Shown one piece after another: positions 26,470 through 35,379 of a stretch of 64,000 nucleotides of DNA. The notes beneath the pieces were generated by a model that ran no database searches, had not been told where the DNA came from, and saw nothing but the letters and a program-made list of their open reading frames with translations. How positions within the stretch are numbered: the first letter of the stretch is position 1; each line of letters begins with the position of its first letter. The DNA comes from Rhodoferax sp. OV413 (lineage in GTDB: Bacteria; Pseudomonadota; Gammaproteobacteria; Burkholderiales; Burkholderiaceae_C), in assembly GCA_945861785.1 (NCBI GenBank), contig CAMAWD010000005.1, positions 1 to 64,000 of the forward strand. Direction: 5' to 3'. Made by a program: the position numbers and the translations under genes.

Positions 26470-27654
26470 ATGATTGCGGCGATGATGAAATCGTTCCGCC
26501 ACTTCACTCCGCAATTGCGGATCTACCAGGGCTCCGACTGCCTCGATGCCATTGAGGGTGAGCTGGAGCGCCTGCAGAGTCGACGTGCGGTGATCTTCTG
26601 CGGTTCGACGCTCGCACGTGCGGGGTCGCAACTGGAGTTGGTTCGGCAGGCCATGGGGGGCCGCCTCGCGGCGGTCTATCCGGGTGCGAGGGCCGACACT
26701 CCCTTGCCGGACGTCCACGAAGCCGTGCTCGGGCTGCAGCGGCTGGAAGCAGATGCCATCGTCGCGGTCGGCGGCGGCTCGGCGATCACGATGGCACGCG
26801 CCGTGAACATCCTGCTCAGCGAGAAAGGGGACATTCGCACTCTTTGCACCCGGCGGGAAGCCTCGGGCAAACTGCATAGCCCGAAGCTGCTGGCGCCGAA
26901 GTTGCCGATCATCGCGATCCCGACCACACCAACAACGGCCACGGTGAAAGCCGGCAGTGCGGTTCTGGACACCCGTGAAGGAAAGCGTCTCGCCCTCTAC
27001 GACCCCAAGACACGCGCGCGCGCCGTATTCATCCACCCAGCACTCGTTCAGAGCGCTCCCCGTCAGCTCTTTGTCAGTGCCGCACTGAACACATTGGCAC
27101 TGGCGCTCGAAGGGCTGATGTCACGGGCGGGAGACCCCATGTCCGACGCGATGCTCATGCACGCGACCCGTCTGCTGGCGGCTTTGTTGCCACGCGCTGC
27201 AACGGACGACGACCTGGACGTCCGCTCCCAACTGATGATGGCGTCGATCCTGTGCGGGCACGGCTCCGACTACACCGGCGCAGGGATGGCCATTCCGATC
27301 GGGCACGCCATAAGCACCCGGTTCGACGTCGAAATGGGCTTGTCCGACTCCATCATGCTGCCGCACGTCGTGCGATTCAACGCCGAGGCCGCCGAGTCAG
27401 GCTTGGAAAATATCGCTATTGCGCTCGATGCGCGCCGGGTGCCTGGCAGTGTCGCGGCTGTGGAAGTGGTGCTTGCACTCGAGAAGCTGTTCTCCTCGCT
27501 GGGGCTGCCACGGCGACTGCGCGATGTGGGTGTGACGCGGCCAGCTCTCGCCGAACTGGCGGCCATTTCGTTTGACGACTGGTACCTGCAAAACAATCCC
27601 CGTGCCATCACAGACGTCACACAGGTTCAACACGTTCTTGAGGAAGCCTGGTGA
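26470..27654 (+). CDS. Iron-containing alcohol dehydrogenase-like protein with altered metal site
   Basis: 394 residues from ATG 26470 (the frame is open upstream, but the palindrome at 26415-26431 and the family N-terminus favour this start). The nucleotide-binding part is intact: VAVGGGSAITMARAVNILLS and PTTPTTATVKAGSAV in place of PTTAGTGSE. Of the four metal ligands of the FucO/maleylacetate reductase family, the Asp and His of the GLDALxHAIE block are replaced (SAALNTLALALEG), and the His before and after the retained His of IGHAIS are Ile and Met. Related to maleylacetate reductases but probably metal-free. The enoyl-CoA hydratase follows 99 bp downstream. Confidence 0.7.
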   Translation: MIAAMMKSFRHFTPQLRIYQGSDCLDAIEGELERLQSRRAVIFCGSTLARAGSQLELVRQAMGGRLAAVYPGARADTPLPDVHEAVLGLQRLEADAIVAVGGGSAITMARAVNILLSEKGDIRTLCTRREASGKLHSPKLLAPKLPIIAIPTTPTTATVKAGSAVLDTREGKRLALYDPKTRARAVFIHPALVQSAPRQLFVSAALNTLALALEGLMSRAGDPMSDAMLMHATRLLAALLPRAATDDDLDVRSQLMMASILCGHGSDYTGAGMAIPIGHAISTRFDVEMGLSDSIMLPHVVRFNAEAAESGLENIAIALDARRVPGSVAAVEVVLALEKLFSSLGLPRRLRDVGVTRPALAELAAISFDDWYLQNNPRAITDVTQVQHVLEEAW

Positions 27655-27753
27655 TGCCGATCGCTGGATCCGTCAACGCCGGCCCAGGCTCTTGCGGGGG
27701 GTGCCTTGAGTGCCTTGTTGACCCACTTGAATCGGATCACGGAAAGTAGCATC

Positions 27754-28557
27754 ATGACCCCGACAGCAGAAATCCTGGCCGACGGCTTGTTATGGACGCG
27801 CTTGTCGCCCGGCCTGGTCGAGGTCCGCATCGATCGGCCGCATGCGCGCAATGCGATGTCCGTTGCCGTCTTCAATGGCTTGACAACCGCCTGGGAGCGC
27901 ATCGATGCTGACGAAAGCATCCAGGTCGTCATCCTCACCTCGTCCGATTGCGGCACTTTTTGCGCAGGCATGGACCTCAAGGAAGCTGCTGCCCTCAAGA
28001 AAAGCGAAGGTCGGGACATCATGGAGTTCATCAAGGACCCGTTCCAGCGTGCGATGCGGCATGTGCGAGTTCCCCTGATTGCCGCCATGACAGGCAGTTT
28101 TACCGCGGGCGGCATGATGCTTTCATTGAACTGCGATCTGCGCATCGGCCTCGCCGGTACCCAAGGCGGCATTGCCGAGGCAAAGGTAGGCCGCGGGTCC
28201 CCGTGGGCCATGCCACTTCTCTGGATGCTCCCGCAGGCCGTCTTGATGGAGATGACACTTACCGGCGAGTTTGTTGCGATCGAGCGCCTGCGGGAACTCG
28301 GCTTTGTCAACCATGTTGCCGATACGCCGGACGCCGTGCGTGCCAAGGCACTCGAGATGGGCCAGCGCATCGAGGCCAACGCACCGCTGTCCGTGCGCGC
28401 AGGAAAGGCCAGCATCCTGAGGGCCGCAGCCGTGGGCGTCGATGACGGGCTCGACGAAGCCAGCCGCATTTATGCGGGGGTCTATGCCAGCGAAGATGCC
28501 CAGGAGGGCATGCGCGCCTTTGTCGAGAAGCGCGCCCCGCGCTGGACCGGCACCTAG
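27754..28557 (+). CDS. Enoyl-CoA hydratase/isomerase family protein
   Basis: 267 residues from ATG 27754 (GGAAAG 9 nt upstream). Crotonase fold: first CoA/oxyanion block FCAGMDLKEAA, second VPLIAAMTGSFTAGGMMLSL with NCDLRIG, and the end EGMRAFVEKRAPRWTG. In the 28120-28220 block the usual catalytic Glu in the IAEAKVGRGSPW stretch is present. Exact substrate unknown. Probably co-transcribed with the ADH-like gene. Confidence 0.85.
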   Translation: MTPTAEILADGLLWTRLSPGLVEVRIDRPHARNAMSVAVFNGLTTAWERIDADESIQVVILTSSDCGTFCAGMDLKEAAALKKSEGRDIMEFIKDPFQRAMRHVRVPLIAAMTGSFTAGGMMLSLNCDLRIGLAGTQGGIAEAKVGRGSPWAMPLLWMLPQAVLMEMTLTGEFVAIERLRELGFVNHVADTPDAVRAKALEMGQRIEANAPLSVRAGKASILRAAAVGVDDGLDEASRIYAGVYASEDAQEGMRAFVEKRAPRWTGT

Positions 28558-28567
28558 ACTTGCCGCT

Positions 28568-29482
28568 TCAACGGTCGAGTGCCTCGGCCAGGCCGCTGGC
28601 GACCCGCAGCATTTGCGGCACGATGACCTGCTCGACGCGTTCGCGATGAAAATCGGTGGCCGCCATACCGCAGCCAAGGACAAAGATATCTTCGGAACCA
28701 GCAGGAACGATCGGCACCGCCACAGCGGCAACGTCCCGCGACAGACCGGCAACGAAACTACAGTAGCCCTTGCTCGAGTATTCGAGCTTGGTGGTGCTCA
28801 ACTGCCGCTGCAAGGCGTTCCAGCGACCACCGTAGTGCGACCGCACCCGCTCCATGAGGGGCAATGCCTCTGAGTCCGGCAGAGCGGAGAACGCCGCCAG
28901 CCCGGAGGCGGATCTGAAGATCGGCAGCAGGCCCCCTACATCGAGCGCAACCGCGTGTGGATGCAGCGGGCTTGGCACATTGTCCAGCACCTGAATCTTG
29001 TCGACTCGGCGGATACCCAGCGACGCATACACGTCGAGATCTTTCGCAAGCCTCGCCAATTCGGAATGGACGCCGGCAACTGGCTCGGACGCAAACGGGC
29101 TGCCAAATCCGAGTTCCAGCGTTGCCGCGGCCAGCCGCAGCCGGCCGCGCTGGCATTCGCGGGACAAGTAGCCCAGATCCACCAACACGGATGAAAGCCT
29201 GGACACCGTTGACCTTGTCAGGCCGCTGCGCGTTGCAAGGTCGGAATTCGTCAACCAGACATCGGAGTCAGTCCAACAATTGAGAAGTGCAATTCCATGG
29301 CCGAGAGCGCCGACAAAGTCGTCAGACGGCGCTTGCCGCGGGGCGGCCACTCTTCTTTTCGCAGTCGGGCTTGGGGAAGGCCCCTCCATAGTGTGGGTGC
29401 GTGTCACGACCCCGGCCCACAATGGCTGAGGGAGATCGCTGGCCCGCGAGTTCCAGATGGATTGCAGCGGATGGTGTGTCAT
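28568..29482 (-). CDS. IclR-family regulator, second gene of tandem pair 1
   Basis: 304 residues if started at ATG 29480-29482, which overlaps the stop of the upstream IclR gene as ATGA. An internal ATG at 29387-29389 would give 273 residues. Helix-turn-helix LTNSDLATRSGLTRSTVSRL at residues about 65-85, then an IclR effector domain (DVYASLGIRRVDKIQVLDNV, LLPIFRSASGLAAFSALPDS, GYCSFVAGLSRDVAAVAVPI). Convergent with the enoyl-CoA hydratase (10 bp between stops). Pairing with a second IclR gene recurs at 42010-43706. Confidence 0.8.
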   Translation of the reverse strand: MTHHPLQSIWNSRASDLPQPLWAGVVTRTHTMEGPSPSPTAKRRVAAPRQAPSDDFVGALGHGIALLNCWTDSDVWLTNSDLATRSGLTRSTVSRLSSVLVDLGYLSRECQRGRLRLAAATLELGFGSPFASEPVAGVHSELARLAKDLDVYASLGIRRVDKIQVLDNVPSPLHPHAVALDVGGLLPIFRSASGLAAFSALPDSEALPLMERVRSHYGGRWNALQRQLSTTKLEYSSKGYCSFVAGLSRDVAAVAVPIVPAGSEDIFVLGCGMAATDFHRERVEQVIVPQMLRVASGLAEALDR

Positions 29483-30093
29483 TGCATTTCCCCCAGGGTC
29501 ATGGCTGCGATGGCGCGCTCGAGCAAGGCATGGGCGCCGTCGAGCTGCTCGCTTGCGGGTGCAGTTCGCTGTGGGACCTGGACCGTCAGCACGAAGGCAC
29601 CCACACCGCCGAGATGAAATGTCATCCAGGACCACCAGGTCGCGGTGTCGGCATCCCAGTAGTCCCCACCATCCGCGCCGCGATGTTCTGCCGGTCCAAT
29701 CGCTGCAATACAACCGTTCGAGAGCGGCCCGCACGAACCAGACCATCGGTATACGGGTACCCGCTGCCCACCTGCAACGGCCTCCAGGTACACCGGGCCG
29801 GGGGCGCCTACAAACAACTTGCGGTACTGTTGCAGCCGCAGGCTACCGATCATGGCCCGACCACTGCGTCCACTCGCATGGTCGAGCACGTAGCTGCCCT
29901 GGTCGATTCGCCGCACACATTCCAACGCTGTCAGGGTGTTCAGCAGGCGCGAAACAGTCGCCTTCGGCAACCCCGTGCGGTTCACCAAATCCTGGTTCCT
30001 CACCGGCGCATTCGACACTCGGAGAGCGCGCAGGATCGACAAGCCCCTTTCGAGGGACTGCACCTTGTATTTTGTCTCCAACTGTGTCGTCAT
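29479..30093 (-). CDS. IclR-family regulator, first gene of tandem pair 1, effector domain possibly decayed
   Basis: 204 residues from ATG 30091-30093. Good N-terminal winged helix (LERGLSILRALRVSNAPVRN, LVNRTGLPKATVSRLLNTLT). The effector domain is about 50 residues shorter than normal and its middle (LSNGCIAAIGPAEHRGADGG) does not look like IclR. A C-terminal IclR-like stretch follows (GAFVLTVQVPQRTAPASEQL). This may be a frameshifted or internally deleted regulator that can still bind DNA. It overlaps the next gene by 4 nt. Confidence 0.65.
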   Translation of the reverse strand: MTTQLETKYKVQSLERGLSILRALRVSNAPVRNQDLVNRTGLPKATVSRLLNTLTALECVRRIDQGSYVLDHASGRSGRAMIGSLRLQQYRKLFVGAPGPVYLEAVAGGQRVPVYRWSGSCGPLSNGCIAAIGPAEHRGADGGDYWDADTATWWSWMTFHLGGVGAFVLTVQVPQRTAPASEQLDGAHALLERAIAAMTLGEMQ

Positions 30094-30157
30094 AGCCGTC
30101 CTTCTTTCCGCGCGCCTGGCTCTAATGCCGGGATGATCCGGGCATCGCCCTCCATTG

Positions 30158-30590
30158 TCAACCGGCCAAACCCGGCGTTCCGTACTTCAAAACTCGACGC
30201 ATCCGCTGGCGCCCGGCAAATTGGATGCTTTTGCTCAAGACAGGCGCCTGAATTCCAGGCAATCTACGGACGGTGTCCGGGCCCGATAGGCATTGCAGCG
30301 GGCGCTCGGCAAGGCGCACCACAGGCAGATCGACCATCCGCCCCTCCAGGCTGAACGACCCCCCATGGTGCTGGCGCGCCGCGCGTCGACCGCAACGCGA
30401 TCCACGGAGTGCGCGCACGCTGTGCCGGTTCCAGCGCGGCCAAACTTTGGGTCACCGCCTGGCGTGCAACCGCCTTTTCCTGTGGCGCAACAGCATCCTC
30501 CAGATCGAGGATGACACAGACCGCACCGGATTCCAACGCCTTGGAAAATCTCTCGGGTCGGGATCCCGGCGGGGATCTCGAGCGTATCGA
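30158..30590 (-). pseudogene. CitE/HpcH-type lyase, internally deleted remnant
   Basis: A frame overlapping the ACAD scrap reads PGSRPERFSKALESGAVCVI and DLEDAVAPQEKAVARQAV, the start of CitE-like beta-hydroxyacyl-CoA lyases. A different frame at 30300-30370 gives the C-terminal SFSLEGRMVDLPVVRLAERP. The roughly 150 residues between, with most active-site residues, are gone. In most genomes this gene sits in CoA-linked catabolic operons such as this one. Confidence 0.65.
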
Positions 30591-30858
30591 AAAACACCCC
30601 ATTGGTCCCATGGTTCACCATGTTCATGATCGGCCGCACGGTCATGCCCCGGCCGATCGCCTGGTGAAGGTCTACCAGGAAGATGCCCATTCCCTCGCTC
30701 CTTTTCCGGCCCTCGGACAGTGGCGTCGTGCGGGCGAGCAGGATCACCAGATCCGAATGCTGAATGCGAGAGATCCACACCTTTTGTCCGCTCACCACGT
30801 AACGGTCGCCCTTTCGCACCGCGCCACCTTCTGACGTCGCGTCAATGCCCCGGTCCGC
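30568..30858 (-). pseudogene. Acyl-CoA dehydrogenase middle fragment
   Basis: About 97 codons encoding EGGAVRKGDRYVVSGQKVWI, SDLVILLARTT, GMGIFLVDL and MTVRPIMNMVNHGTNGVFF. This is the flavin-binding beta domain of an acyl-CoA dehydrogenase without either end. In frame with the preceding MaoC-like start, so one chimeric frame from 30993 to 30235 exists but no functional product is expected. Confidence 0.7.
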
Positions 30859-30993
30859 ACGGCCCAGTGTCGCCGCCAAGCCTCGCAGAGGTGCCCGCGC
30901 AATCTCGTCGTCGACGACTTCGCTGCGCCCTTTCCAGGCATGCAACCGTTTCATCCATTCCGGCGCGATTGTCGAAGAGTCATTGATTTCCAT
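30859..30993 (-). pseudogene. MaoC/FAS1-like dehydratase N-terminal fragment
   Basis: ATG 30991-30993 opens MEINDSSTIAPEWMKRLHAW followed by EVVDDEIARAPLRGLAATLG, matching the N-terminal MaoC_dehydrat_N part of mesaconyl-C4-CoA hydratase-like proteins. After 45 codons it switches to acyl-CoA dehydrogenase sequence. First piece of a three-gene mosaic. The C-terminal domain of a MaoC protein survives separately at 45697-46013. Confidence 0.6.
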
Positions 30994-31119
30994 GACGGAC
31001 ATGTTGCCGTGTCGTGCGCCCAGCCACAATTCGCGTGTTTGGAAGCAGCCCTCCTGCTTTTTTGAAGGCTGCGGACCCGCAGGGTCCAGGAGCCGACGCG
31101 TGCAAGTTGCAGGCCTTCG

Positions 31120-31136
31120 GTTTTACAAGGCGGAAC
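31120..31136 (+). promoter_or_regulatory. 17-bp palindrome S2, candidate IclR operator
   Basis: GTTTTACAAGGCGGAAC lies about 100 nt upstream of the acyl-CoA dehydrogenase start at 31236 and belongs to the consensus set GTTYCRCAARSCGRAAC (15 of 17 identical to site S4). Confidence 0.5.
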
Positions 31137-31235
31137 GGCACGACAGGCATTGGCACTCTGCCAACAGGCCCGCCATCATGCAGCCCATGTTGCTGGCGCA
31201 GGGCCGGCCGCAGTGAATCACGAGGAGATCCCAAA

Positions 31236-32438
31236 GTGGCCGAATTGCATAGTGACGATGTGGAGGCGATCCGCGACAGTGTGATTCGCTTCATGGAAGG
31301 AGAGGTCGTCCCCGTGATGGATGATTACGAGGCACGCCGGGAACTGCCTCGGGAACTCGTGCGCAAGGCGGGCGCCACCGGCCTGTTCGGGTCACTGTTT
31401 CCGGAAAGCGTTGGCGGCACGAATGCCGGCCACCTTGCCGCCATGGTCGTCCTCGAGGAAATGGCCCGCCTGGACGTTCGTTTTGCGTGTTGCAGCAACC
31501 AACAATCTGGAACCTGTCCCGCAGGCATCTACCTGGCGGGCACACCTGGGCAGATCGACAAATACGTACCCGGCCTGATCGCTGGCAACATCATCGGCAT
31601 GATGTCGCTCACAGAAGCCGGTGGCGGGTCCGACCCGCTAGGCAACATGAAAACGACGGCCCGACGTGATGGGGACGTCTATCGCTTGAACGGTTCCAAG
31701 ATGTGGGCCTCGCTCGGCAATGAATGCGACGCGGGTATCCTGCTGGCCAAGACAGACCCCAATGCGGGCTCGAAGGGCGTGACGGCCTTCATCGTGGAGC
31801 CGAAGAAATACCCGGGTTTCACCGCGCAGCCGATCGAGACCATGGGGCTTTCGAAGTCGTTCCGCACGGCGGCCCTGTATCTGGATGATTTCATTGTGCC
31901 AGTGGAGAACCGACTCGGTGCCGAAGGCGAAGGATTCAAGATCATCATGCGCGCGCTGGAGTCCGGGCGCGTCGTTGTCGGCGCGCTCGCACTCGGAATT
32001 GCCCGCGCCTGCTTCGAGGATGCCGTGCGTTATGCCAACGAGCGGTTTGTACGCGGAAGTCCGCTGGGCTCCTACCAGATGATCCAGGCGGACATCGCGG
32101 AGATGGCGGTCGCGATCGAGGCGAGCCGCGCGCTGCTCTACAAGACAGCGCAGCACATGGACGCCGGCCTGCCGACAAACCGCCTCGCTTCAGTGGCGAA
32201 ATTCCATGCATCGAGCACCGCAAAGCTCTGCGCCGACAAGGCGCAACAGATCTTCGGTGGTTACGGCCTGTCCACGGAATACCGCATTTCCCGCTACAAG
32301 TGCTTTGCCGACATGATGTTCACGGGTGAAGGTTCCGCGAACGTGCAGAGAATTATCATCGCTGAGGATGCCCTGGGCTACAAACACGCAGACCGGCACC
32401 ACGGCACTACGGGTCTGCGGGACATCGGAAGACAATGA
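31236..32438 (+). CDS. Acyl-CoA dehydrogenase
   Basis: 400 residues from GTG 31236 with GAGGAG about 10 nt upstream (the frame is open to 31014, but without homology). Full set of domains: N-terminal helices (SVIRFMEGEVVPVMDDYEAR), flavin block MMSLTEAGGGSDPLGNMKTT, middle FTAQPIETMGLSKSFRTAAL, and C-terminal helices with QQIFGGYGLSTEYRISRYKC and the region FTGEGSANVQRII containing the probable catalytic Glu. FAD-dependent alpha,beta-oxidation of an acyl-CoA. Next gene overlaps by ATGA. Confidence 0.92.
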   Translation: MAELHSDDVEAIRDSVIRFMEGEVVPVMDDYEARRELPRELVRKAGATGLFGSLFPESVGGTNAGHLAAMVVLEEMARLDVRFACCSNQQSGTCPAGIYLAGTPGQIDKYVPGLIAGNIIGMMSLTEAGGGSDPLGNMKTTARRDGDVYRLNGSKMWASLGNECDAGILLAKTDPNAGSKGVTAFIVEPKKYPGFTAQPIETMGLSKSFRTAALYLDDFIVPVENRLGAEGEGFKIIMRALESGRVVVGALALGIARACFEDAVRYANERFVRGSPLGSYQMIQADIAEMAVAIEASRALLYKTAQHMDAGLPTNRLASVAKFHASSTAKLCADKAQQIFGGYGLSTEYRISRYKCFADMMFTGEGSANVQRIIIAEDALGYKHADRHHGTTGLRDIGRQ

Positions 32439-33688
32439 CCAGCATGGCCATGGACTTCTCCCGCCCCTTGGAGGGCATCCGCATTCTCGACCTCACCGTC
32501 GCCCTGTCAGGTCCGTACGCCACCATGATCCTGGGGGGCCTGGGCGCCGAAGTAATTCGCGTCGAAGCGCCCGGAGGAAGCGACATCTCCCGCACCAACC
32601 CCCCCTTTGTCGGCAAGAAGGGGCTCAACTTCGGCGCGAACAACGAGGGGGACATGGCGCTCACCACCCTCAACCGCGCGCGCAACAAGAAAAGCATCAC
32701 GCTCGACCTGAAATCGGAAAAGGGCCGGGAGCTCTTCATGCGGCTTGTTGCCGAATGTGATGTCGTGGCAGAGAACATGAGCGAGGGGACCACCGCCCGC
32801 CTCAAGGTGGACTACGCCCACGTCCGCCAGGCAAACCCGCGCATCATCTACGCATCGATCAAGGCATTTGGCGAACCCAGCGGCTACCAGAATCTCAAGG
32901 GCATGGACATCATCGTCCAGGCGCTCAGCGGCGTCATGGACGCGACGGGCTACCCTGACGGGCCGCCCACCCGTCTAGGCTTGCCGGTGGCTGACCTGCT
33001 GGCCCCGATGTTCTGCGTCCAGGGGGTGCTGGCGGCATTGATCCAGCGTGGGCGCACAGGCCAGGGGCAACACGTGCAGGTCTCCATGCTCGATTGCCTG
33101 GCTTCCTGGGTGGCCGAGGAACATTTCGATGTGCTGGCCAAACCCGGGCGGCCCACCCGCACCGGCAATTTTCTGCATCGACTGGCGCCATTCGGTGTGT
33201 ATCCGACGCTGGACGGCTTCGTGGCGATCGTCGCGTTCCAGCCGGACTGGATGAAGTCGCTGATGGAGGTCGCGGGCCGTCCGGAGCTGGCCCAGGACCC
33301 GCGCTTTGCGACGCGCGGCCCGCGGCTGCAGAACGCGGATGCGCTGAACGAGGTGATCCAGGAGTGGACGCGCAGCGTCAGTTCGGATGTGGTCGTCCGC
33401 GAGCTGCTGGAAAAGCGCGGCGTACCTGCGGCAAAGGTCCGCACACCGCACGAGGTCGTGCATGATCCGCTGCTGCATGAAAGCGGAGCCGTATTGAACC
33501 TGCGCCATCCGCTCCACGGTGACACTGGCGCTGTCGGCATGGGTCTGCCTATCCGCTTTTCAGGCAGCCATGCGCAATTCGACCAGCCCGCCATGGAGCT
33601 GGGTGTGTCCAACGACGAGATCTACCGCAAGCTGCTGAACCTGTCCGACGACGAACTCGCCGGCCTGCAGACCTCGGGAATCATCTGA
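32435..33688 (+). CDS. CaiB/BaiF-family (class III) CoA-transferase
   Basis: 417 residues, starting in a 4-nt overlap with the dehydrogenase. Class III CoA-transferases move CoA between acids via an Asp-bound anhydride. Visible: GIRILDLTVALSGPYATMIL, LGAEVIRVEAPGGSD, LNRARNKKSITLDLKSEKGR, and the region KGMDIIVQALSGVMDATGYP containing the probable catalytic Asp, with RTGQGQHVQVSMLDCLASWV. Likely activates the pathway acid for the dehydrogenase encoded upstream. Confidence 0.92.
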   Translation: MTSMAMDFSRPLEGIRILDLTVALSGPYATMILGGLGAEVIRVEAPGGSDISRTNPPFVGKKGLNFGANNEGDMALTTLNRARNKKSITLDLKSEKGRELFMRLVAECDVVAENMSEGTTARLKVDYAHVRQANPRIIYASIKAFGEPSGYQNLKGMDIIVQALSGVMDATGYPDGPPTRLGLPVADLLAPMFCVQGVLAALIQRGRTGQGQHVQVSMLDCLASWVAEEHFDVLAKPGRPTRTGNFLHRLAPFGVYPTLDGFVAIVAFQPDWMKSLMEVAGRPELAQDPRFATRGPRLQNADALNEVIQEWTRSVSSDVVVRELLEKRGVPAAKVRTPHEVVHDPLLHESGAVLNLRHPLHGDTGAVGMGLPIRFSGSHAQFDQPAMELGVSNDEIYRKLLNLSDDELAGLQTSGII

Positions 33689-33824
33689 TGCAAGGAGTAC
33701 GCCCACATGCCGCTGCCTGAATGCACACCGCGCCGCGATCGGGAGGTCGTACAACGACTGTGGCCGTTGATTCACGGGCGCTGAAGAGTGCCCCGGCGCT
33801 TCAAAGAAATTTCAGGAAATCCAA

Positions 33825-35303
33825 TTGCAGAAATACCAAACCTTCATCAACGGCAAATGGGTGGACGCCGCCGGCGGACAGGTCTTTGAAACCGTCAATC
33901 CCTACACCACCCTGCCCTGGGCGTTGATTCCGCGTTGCGGCAGCATGGATGTTGACGCCGCCGTCCGCGCCGCTCGTATGGCCTTCGAGAAAGGCGAGTG
34001 GGCAGACATGCCGGTCAGCCGGCGCGGCGCCCTGTTGCGGCGCCTGGGCGACCTGATCACCGAAAAAGCCGAGCACCTGGCCACCATCGAGACCACCGAC
34101 AACGGCCGGCTGCTGACGGAGGCGCGCCAGCAGGTGACGCACCTGCCACAGTGGTTCCACTACTACGCCGGCATGGCGGACAAGATGGACGGTTCCGTGC
34201 CGCAACTCAACAAACGCGACCTGCTGGCATTCACGCGCTACGAGCCGCTCGGTGTGATCGCAGCATTCACGCCGTAGAACTCGCCGCTCCTGCTGCTGAC
34301 GTGGAAGCTGGCGGTCATTCTGGCGGCGGGAAACACGGTCGTCGTCAAACCTTCGGAGTTCGCCTCCGCGTCCACGCTCGAGTTCATGCGCCTGGTCGAA
34401 CAGGCCGGATTCCCACCCGGCGTCATCAACGTGGTGACGGGCTTCGGAAACGAAGTCGGTGAAGCCCTGGTCAGCCACCCCGACATCGCCAAGATCACCT
34501 TCACCGGCGGCGAGATCGCCGCGACAAGAATCGCGGCTGCCACCGCGAGAAATCTCACACCCGCGTTGTTTGAGCTTGGCGGGAAATCCGCCAACATTGT
34601 TTTTGCCGATGCCAAGCTGGAGAACGCCGTCAAGGCGGTCAGTTCCGGCATTTACTCCAGTTGCGGTCAGGCGTGTGCTGCCGGATCGCGTGCCGTGGTC
34701 GCCCGGTCGGTGTACGACGAATTCGTCGAGCGCCTGGTGCACTACGCGGGCGAGGTCCGGATCGGCGACCCGATGAACACAACCTCTCAGCTGGGGCCTA
34801 TCGGCACCCAACCCCAGCACCAGAAAGTGCTCAGCTACTTCGACATCGGCCGCAACGAAGGCGCCGAGATTGCCCTGGGAGGCAAGATGCCCGACCCGTC
34901 CGTCGTCGGACCGGGCTGGTTCGTCGAACCAACGGTTTTTCGTGGCGTCTCCAACAAGATGCGCATCGCCCAGGAAGAGATATTCGGCCCCATCCTGTCT
35001 GTGATCCCGTTCGACGACGACGACGAGGCACTGGCGATTGCCAACGACATTCCCTTCGGGCTTGCCGGTGGCGTGTGGAGCAGCGACATACGCCGGGCCA
35101 TGCACGCAGCCGAGAAGCTCAAAGCTGGCACGGTCTGGATCAACACCTACCGCGCGTTCGGCGCCATGGTGCCCTTTGGTGGCATGAAGCGCAGTGGGCA
35201 CGGACGCGAAAACGGCCGCTGGGCGCTGGAGGAATTCATGCAGAGCAAGAGCTACTGGCTGAGTTATGCCGACTCGGAGCCGGAGCCGTTCCTGATGAGC
35301 TGA
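33825..35303 (+). pseudogene. Aldehyde dehydrogenase interrupted by an amber codon
   Basis: TTG start at 33825 after AGGA. The frame is a complete NAD(P)-dependent aldehyde dehydrogenase of about 492 codons except for TAG 34275-34277, where AAFTP*NSPLLL replaces the conserved AAFTPWNSPLLL (TGG to TAG, one base). Everything after is intact: ELGGKSANIVFADAK with catalytic Glu, SSCGQACAAGSR with catalytic Cys, QEEIFGPILSVIPFD and FGGMKRSGHGREN. So a recent loss, or a suppressed stop. A 25-codon frame with a ribosome site (33706-33783) precedes it. Confidence 0.85.
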
Positions 35304-35379
35304 CCGGGAGGCTGAAGCCGTGAGGCGCCCACTGCTCGGACGGGGCGTTATTGCCTCTGCCAGGCTCAAGCGTGGATCG

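Noticed and set aside
30235-31029. A novel 264-residue protein
   Set aside because: It is three pieces of known families in one open frame, plus out-of-frame CitE codons. Its ends have no homologues as a unit.
34275-34277. TAG in aldehyde dehydrogenase as a pyrrolysine codon
   Set aside because: Nothing in the window suggests pyrrolysine machinery, and the position is a conserved Trp in the family, so a point mutation is simpler.
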